A DNA stretch of 64,000 bases, taken from Proteles cristata cristata. Its lineage: Eukaryota; Chordata; Mammalia; Carnivora; Hyaenidae. Position 1 is the stretch's first letter. Each line of letters starts with the position of its first letter. Of the stretch, positions 59,400-64,000 are shown piece after piece. The notes under the pieces are model-generated. The model saw only the letters and a program-made list of their open reading frames with translations. It was not told the DNA's origin and searched no databases. The stretch lies in NCBI GenBank assembly GCA_017311185.1, contig JAESUZ010005166.1:434001-498000 (forward strand), written 5' to 3'. The translations under genes were made by a program, and so were the position numbers.

Positions 59400-60930
59400 G
59401 TTTTAGGAAGATGCTCTTTAATCCTTCTAATATTCCACTAATTCTTGCTAATGGTTGGTGTATTTATAACTTTTGCCATTTCTTGAGGAATATATAGGCA
59501 ACAAGAATAACTGGATTACTATTAAAATATTGCTTCAGGGCCTTGGGCAGTCACTAGGTGGTGATTCCTCAATTCTATAGCAAACGGGAGACAAGAGGAA
59601 ATCCTTTAAAAAAAAAATAGATGCCTAGCTTTGACACTGGGACATACTGATTTAACTGTTTTGACATGCAACACAGGCATGGGATTTTAATTGAAAGTTC
59701 CCCCAGATGAATCTAATATGCTGTAACCTTGGGGAATCACTGGGCAGGGTTTAGGGCCAAGGTGGGGCAAAGGACCATAGACCAGTGGCTGAATTCAAAC
59801 ATAAGTCATGCTACCGAGAAAGAGAACCCAGGTTAAGAAGATGAACTTCATTGGAAAGTTAGTTTCTTCTAGTAAACAGTTGTAGATTATAGATTCAGTA
59901 AGTGGTTAAACAAACTTTGGTACATTGTGTCATAGAACAATAATCAGCAATAAAAAGCAACCAAGTTATGATCCACGCAAAAACCTGGGTCAATCTCCAC
60001 AGAACTAAGCTAAGTGAAAAAAGAGCCAGGCCGAAAGGTTACATATTACATTATTCCTTTATAAAGATTGTTAAAATGACAAAATTATACAAAGACATAT
60101 CTACTGAAGATTAAGGCCAGAGAGAAAAGCCTGCAACAGAATCTGGTATGACTATGAAGATCTTTGTAGTATTGGAATCATTTTATATCTAGACTATATC
60201 GATGTCAATATCCTAGTTGTGGCATTATACTATAATGTCACAAGATGTTGCCATCAAGAAAAAACAGGTAAAGCATAAACATGATCTTGCTGCATGATTT
60301 CTTACATTCAAATATGTGGATTTATAGGATTTCAAAACATAAAAATTAATTTTAAAAATTCCTCAAAGCCGTAAGAATTATAGGGAGTAAGTATGGGTTG
60401 TTTCCTGTGGACAATCAGATAAAGGTTGGAATTCATGGAAGATACAAAGTAGTTGGAAAGATACTGACTGTGAAATATAAAAGAGCAGGAGATTTGCTTC
60501 AAATACTGATTTCAAGTGCTACCAAAGCATGCCTAATACTCTCATAAGAAAGCGATAAATGTAAGCTTAATTTATTTCACATTAAAAAATCCCAGTTATA
60601 CATTTGTATCAGTTAGGACTGTATTCTCTAAAAATAACAGAATATGATGTAACAGTGGCTTAAAGAAGCCTATGGAGTAAACATCTAGCATGTCACTGAC
60701 GCCAGCAAGCTCCTCTCACTTTTCAAGTAAACTGTAAGCTTAGTAGATAGGCCTCCTTCCTATGCTCCCACCTCATGCTTCTAATTGACTGCTGCATTTC
60801 CCAGTATCAGTGTACAATATAAATAGGGAAAAAAAGGGATCAGAAAAGCAAAGGTTTTATCAGAAGCCTCCATATATGTTCTTACATTGCATTGGTCATA
60901 ACTGTGTTACACAAACACAGCTTACCTGCC
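59400..60930 (+). repeat. Relaxin-flanking duplication, copy C
   Basis: 59400-59860 matches 38300-39375 without the L1, and 60430-60930 matches 42960-43870. Sequence specific to C between them is an L1 fragment. The match stops exactly where the MLT1 LTR begins. Confidence 0.7.
59885..60370 (+). repeat. Old L1 ORF2 3' fragment, sense
   Basis: CTTTGGTACATTGTGTCATAG, AGCAATAAAAAGCAACCAAG and AAGCTAAGTGAAAAAAGAGCC match the L1 ORF2 end; diverged. Confidence 0.7.
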
Positions 60931-61320
60931 TGTATTAAATTTCTAGGACTGCAATAACAAAATAGCACAGACTTGGTGGTTTAAAGGAAAGAAATGTATT
61001 TCCTCATAGTTATGGATACTGGAAGTACAAGATCAAGGTAATGGAAGGATCAGTATCTCCTGAAGGCCTCTTTAAGAGCAGCCAGCCGCCTTCTCACTGT
61101 GTCCTTACATTTCCTTTTCTCTGTATGCTTACATCCAGCTATCTCTTCCTCTTCTTATAAGGAAGCCAGTAACATTTGATTAGGTCCTTACCTACAGGAC
61201 ACTTAATCATAATTTCTTCTTGAAAGACTCTATCTCCAAATACCATATATGCTGAAGTATTAGGGTTTGGGGCTTGGTCTTCTACATATGCATTTGGGGA
61301 ACACAATTCAGTCTATAACA
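60931..61320 (-). mobile_element. MLT1 (MaLR) LTR
   Basis: In + reading it runs TGTATTAAATTTCTAGGACTG, then TTCTTATAAGGAAGCCAGTA, ATCTCCAAATACCATATATG and ends CAGTCTATAACA, i.e. a complete LTR with TG..CA ends in reverse orientation. Confidence 0.85.
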
Positions 61321-61405
61321 TTCCACCCTCTAACTCATCCAAATTCATGACCTTCTCACATGCAAAATACATTGACTCCCATTCCAACAACTCAAATACA
61401 AATTT

Positions 61406-61612
61406 TTAATAAAAATGTTTAGATTTATTTTTTGAGACAGAGCTCAAGGGGAGATTGGGGGGCAAAAAGAGAGGGAGAGCAAAATCCCAAGCTGGCTCCA
61501 CAGTAACCACAGAGCCCAACGCAGGGCTCAAACTCACAAACCATGAGATCATGACCTAAGACGAAACCAAGAGTTGGATGCTTAACTGACTGAGCATCAA
61601 TCCAGAGGCACC
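61406..61612 (-). mobile_element. CAN SINE, older copy
   Basis: Diverged reverse SINE inside the MaLR interior. Confidence 0.8.
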
Positions 61613-62552
61613 AACAGCTCAAAATTCTTAACCCATTCGAGCATCAATTCTAGTTCTGAAGTCTTATATGAAGATCTTCTAAATCACATATAGGTGACAC
61701 TCAAGGTATAATTTATCCTGAGGAAATTCCTTTTTGCAGGACAATTTGTGAACTCAGGCAATTTATATTTTCTAAGAACACAATGGTGAGAAACAATGGG
61801 ATAGGCTTAGGCTAGACACTCCCATTTCAAAAGGGACAAACCAAAAAAAGAGAAAAGGTGATGGGTCCTAAACAAGTATATAACATGACAAGGCAAATTC
61901 CTTTAGATTTTAATGCTCAAGGACAATCCTTTTTGGCTTGATGCTCTGTCGTTTGGACCCACTTGGGCTCTACCTTGGGGAGCTGCACTTGCTCACAACT
62001 CTGGGCAGAAGTCTTAACCCCTGAGGCAATGGGAGACATCAGTCTTGTCTTCTAAAATAATGCCCCAGGACCTGTGGTGCAGAAGCAGCCCTACCAATCC
62101 CTGAATCATGTTTAAATGTCATACAGGTAAGGCCCCAACTTGTTTTCTTGAAGAATAATGTTCACAATGCAATAGTTCTACTGTTCCATTCTGTAGAATC
62201 CCAGAAGTTCAAGTCTTCCTTCATTTTGTTCCATGTTTGTCCCTTTTGTCCAAGCTGGAAGTATTTTCTGCTGGCATAGACCCATCTTTATTTCTGGCTT
62301 CTACTTATATCCATGAGTAATCTCTTTATGGAATTATTGCATCACCAAGCCACATTTCTGATAGCCTCTCCAGGAAAACTTCTGTGTTTTTTTGTAATAC
62401 GAATAGGTTGAGAATTTTACCAGTCTTCAAGTTCTGGCCCATTCTCCTTAACAGTTCCTTCAATTTATCTTTCTCCTCTAGCACTGTATTATAAGCACAG
62501 AGGCAGAAACGGGCTGCACCTTGAACACTTCACTTAGAAATCTTTTCAGCTA

Positions 62553-62770
62553 GGGGCGCCTGGGTGGCTTAGTCGGTTAAGCGTCCGACTTTCGCTTAGG
62601 TCATGATCTCGCGGTTCGTGGGTTCGAGCCCGCGTCGGGCTCTGTGCTGACTGCCAGCTCAGAGCCTGGAGCCTGTTTCAGTCTGTGACTCCCTCTCTCT
62701 CTGACCCTCCCCTGCTCACGCTGTCTCTCTCTCTCTCCTAGAAATAAATTAAAAAAAAAAAGAAAAGAAA
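62553..62770 (+). mobile_element. CAN SINE, young felid subfamily
   Basis: Forward SINE; perfect 17-base target-site duplication at 62536-62552 and 62771-62787. Confidence 0.93.
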
Positions 62771-63053
62771 AGAAATCTTTTCAGCTAAATATCCATGTTC
62801 ATCACTTGCAACTTCTACTTTCCACACACCACTAGGAGACAATTCAGACAAATTCTTTGATACTATATAACAAACATCATCTTTCCTATTGTTTCAATAA
62901 TTAATTCTCCATTTCTGTATGAGATTTCACACAGAAACCCACCATTACCATTCATGTTCCCACCAACAATCTCTTCAAGGCAATCTAGACTTGTTTTGGC
63001 ATTCTTTTTAAACCTCTATTATCCAGCTTCTAACTATTTTCCAGTTCTAAAAC

Positions 63054-63893
63054 TGTTGTGCCCGAATCACGAGTCCCAGAGACCTCCAAGGAGCCGGCAC
63101 CGATCCAAGTACCAAAGGGTCTTTATTACAAGCTCGAGCAGGGGTTGGGGCGCCTGGGTGGCTTAGTCGGTTAAGCGTCTGACTTTCGCTTAGGTCATGA
63201 TCTCGCAGTTCGTGGGTTCGAGCCCCGCGTCGGGCTCTGTGCTGACTACCAGCTCGGAGCCTGGAGCCTGTTTCAGTCTGTGACTCCTTCCCTCTCTGAC
63301 CTTCCCCTGCTCACGCTGCTCACGCTGTCTCTCTCTCTCCTAGAAATAAATAAAACATTAAAAAAAAAAAAAAAACAAGCTCGAGCAGGGGCTCACCAGC
63401 CTGCCGGTGTCATGGCAGCAACGTGAAGCCAAGAACAATAGCGAACAGGGTTTTTAAGGAGTAAGGGATGGGGGTGTTACAGTACACGTAGCATCATCAC
63501 ATAAGCACCAATTACAATTACAGCTTCGACCATTCAGTGTCTGTGAGGTGTTCATTACTTTTGGTGGGACCCAGTCATGACTTTTGAGAATCCTTTGAAA
63601 ATGACCAATTGTGAGGTGAGTTCAAAGGGCCCACATGGGGTTCAGACAAGCAGTGAGAAATTGGCTACTTTGTATCTGCAGTTTCCAGCCTCGACTCAGA
63701 CCATAGGAATGTTTCTATTTTTTTTTTTTTCTTTTTGATTAGCTGAACTGAGGGCGGTCTGAGGATGGCTTGAACAGTCTGAGGCTTTTCCTGGGACTGG
63801 AACTGGGGCTACATGCAGCCTGAGGTTTCTCTTAATGGAGGACTTAATTTTTGGCTCTTCAAAACCCCTTGCACAGTCTTAGATTTTCGTCAC
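63054..63893 (-). mobile_element. Solitary ERV LTR inserted in MaLR (carries a SINE)
   Basis: Read on the minus strand, it has AATAAAGACCCTTTGGTACT as poly(A) signal region and ends GATTCGGGCACAACA. Without the SINE and its duplicated target it is about 590 bases. ERV1-like by appearance. The right boundary is inferred from where MaLR sequence resumes. Confidence 0.6.
63145..63374 (+). mobile_element. CAN SINE, young felid subfamily
   Basis: Forward SINE in the ERV LTR; perfect 17-base target-site duplication at 63128-63144 and 63375-63391. Confidence 0.94.
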
Positions 63894-63923
63894 AGCAGTA
63901 ATTAACTTCTGCATGCCAAAATC

Positions 63924-64000
63924 TGTATTCATTTGCTAGGGCTGCCATAATAAAGCAGTACAGTCTGGGTGGCCTCAACAACAGTAACTTTTTCCTCACA
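63924..64000 (-). mobile_element. Second MLT1 LTR, cut by window edge
   Basis: TGTATTCATTTGCTAGGGCTG and GTCTGGGTGGCCTCAACAAC repeat the start of the LTR at 60931, making the other end of the same provirus. Confidence 0.8.

Larger units (their letters stand above)
61321..63923 (-). mobile_element. MaLR internal region with two later insertions
   Basis: Reverse MaLR interior: ATTCATGACCTTCTCACATG near the LTR, continuing to ACCTCTATTATCCAGCTTCT at 63011-63030 and resuming near 63894 before the second LTR. It is interrupted by SINEs and by a foreign LTR. No intact retroviral frame is seen; MaLR elements are non-coding in practice. Confidence 0.65.

Noticed and set aside
1..64000. CRISPR arrays, operons or other prokaryotic systems
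   Set aside because: Spliced genes, SINEs, LINEs and LTR elements show mammalian nuclear DNA; the direct repeats seen are microsatellites or target duplications.

Overview
The window is nuclear DNA of a carnivoran mammal, almost certainly a felid. The main evidence is about three dozen tRNA-Lys-derived CAN SINEs on both strands, each with a tRNA-like head, a (CT)n tract and an A-rich tail. Many are near-identical copies of the felid type (SINEC_Fc). MIR, L2, MER5/MER20-like, MaLR and old L1 relics form a typical eutherian background. Most open frames are artefacts of repeats or of chance.

Two protein-coding genes are supported, both on the + strand. (1) PLGRKT, the plasminogen receptor with a C-terminal lysine: its last three coding exons lie at 22636-22766, 23339-23448 and 27395-27516. 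They join in frame and give 120 residues, ending in lysine. The N-terminal exon was not found and is presumably left of the window, so 1-22635 is read as PLGRKT intron. (2) A relaxin gene (RLN1/RLN2 type): exon 1 at 46342-46561 and exon 2 at 50685-51028 give a complete 187-residue preprohormone. It has a TATA box, signal peptide, B chain with the relaxin receptor motif R-x3-R-x2-I, C peptide, RKKR processing site and A chain with the CC-x3-C-x8-C pattern. The order PLGRKT-relaxin matches the reverse orientation of the human 9p24.1 cluster (JAK2-INSL6-INSL4-RLN2-RLN1-PLGRKT-CD274).

Layout: 1-22.6 kb, PLGRKT intron crowded with SINEs, MIR, L2 and L1 pieces; 22.6-27.7 kb, PLGRKT 3' exons; 27.7-46.2 kb, intergenic DNA with an L2, a candidate cryptic exon, a MER20, an L1 3' end and an unresolved LTR-like block; 46.2-51.2 kb, relaxin gene; 51.2-60.9 kb, old L1 sequence; 60.9-64 kb, a minus-strand MaLR provirus that carries a younger LTR, which itself carries a SINE.

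The most interesting structure is a diverged sequence present in three direct copies around the relaxin gene (about 38.3-44.2 kb, 52.4-53.6 kb and 59.4-60.9 kb). It looks like the footprint of old tandem duplication in the insulin/relaxin cluster. I see no wholly new biological system; the findings concern locus history, possible variation in relaxin, and nested insertions. Family names for repeats rest on recognising consensus-like words, not on a database search.
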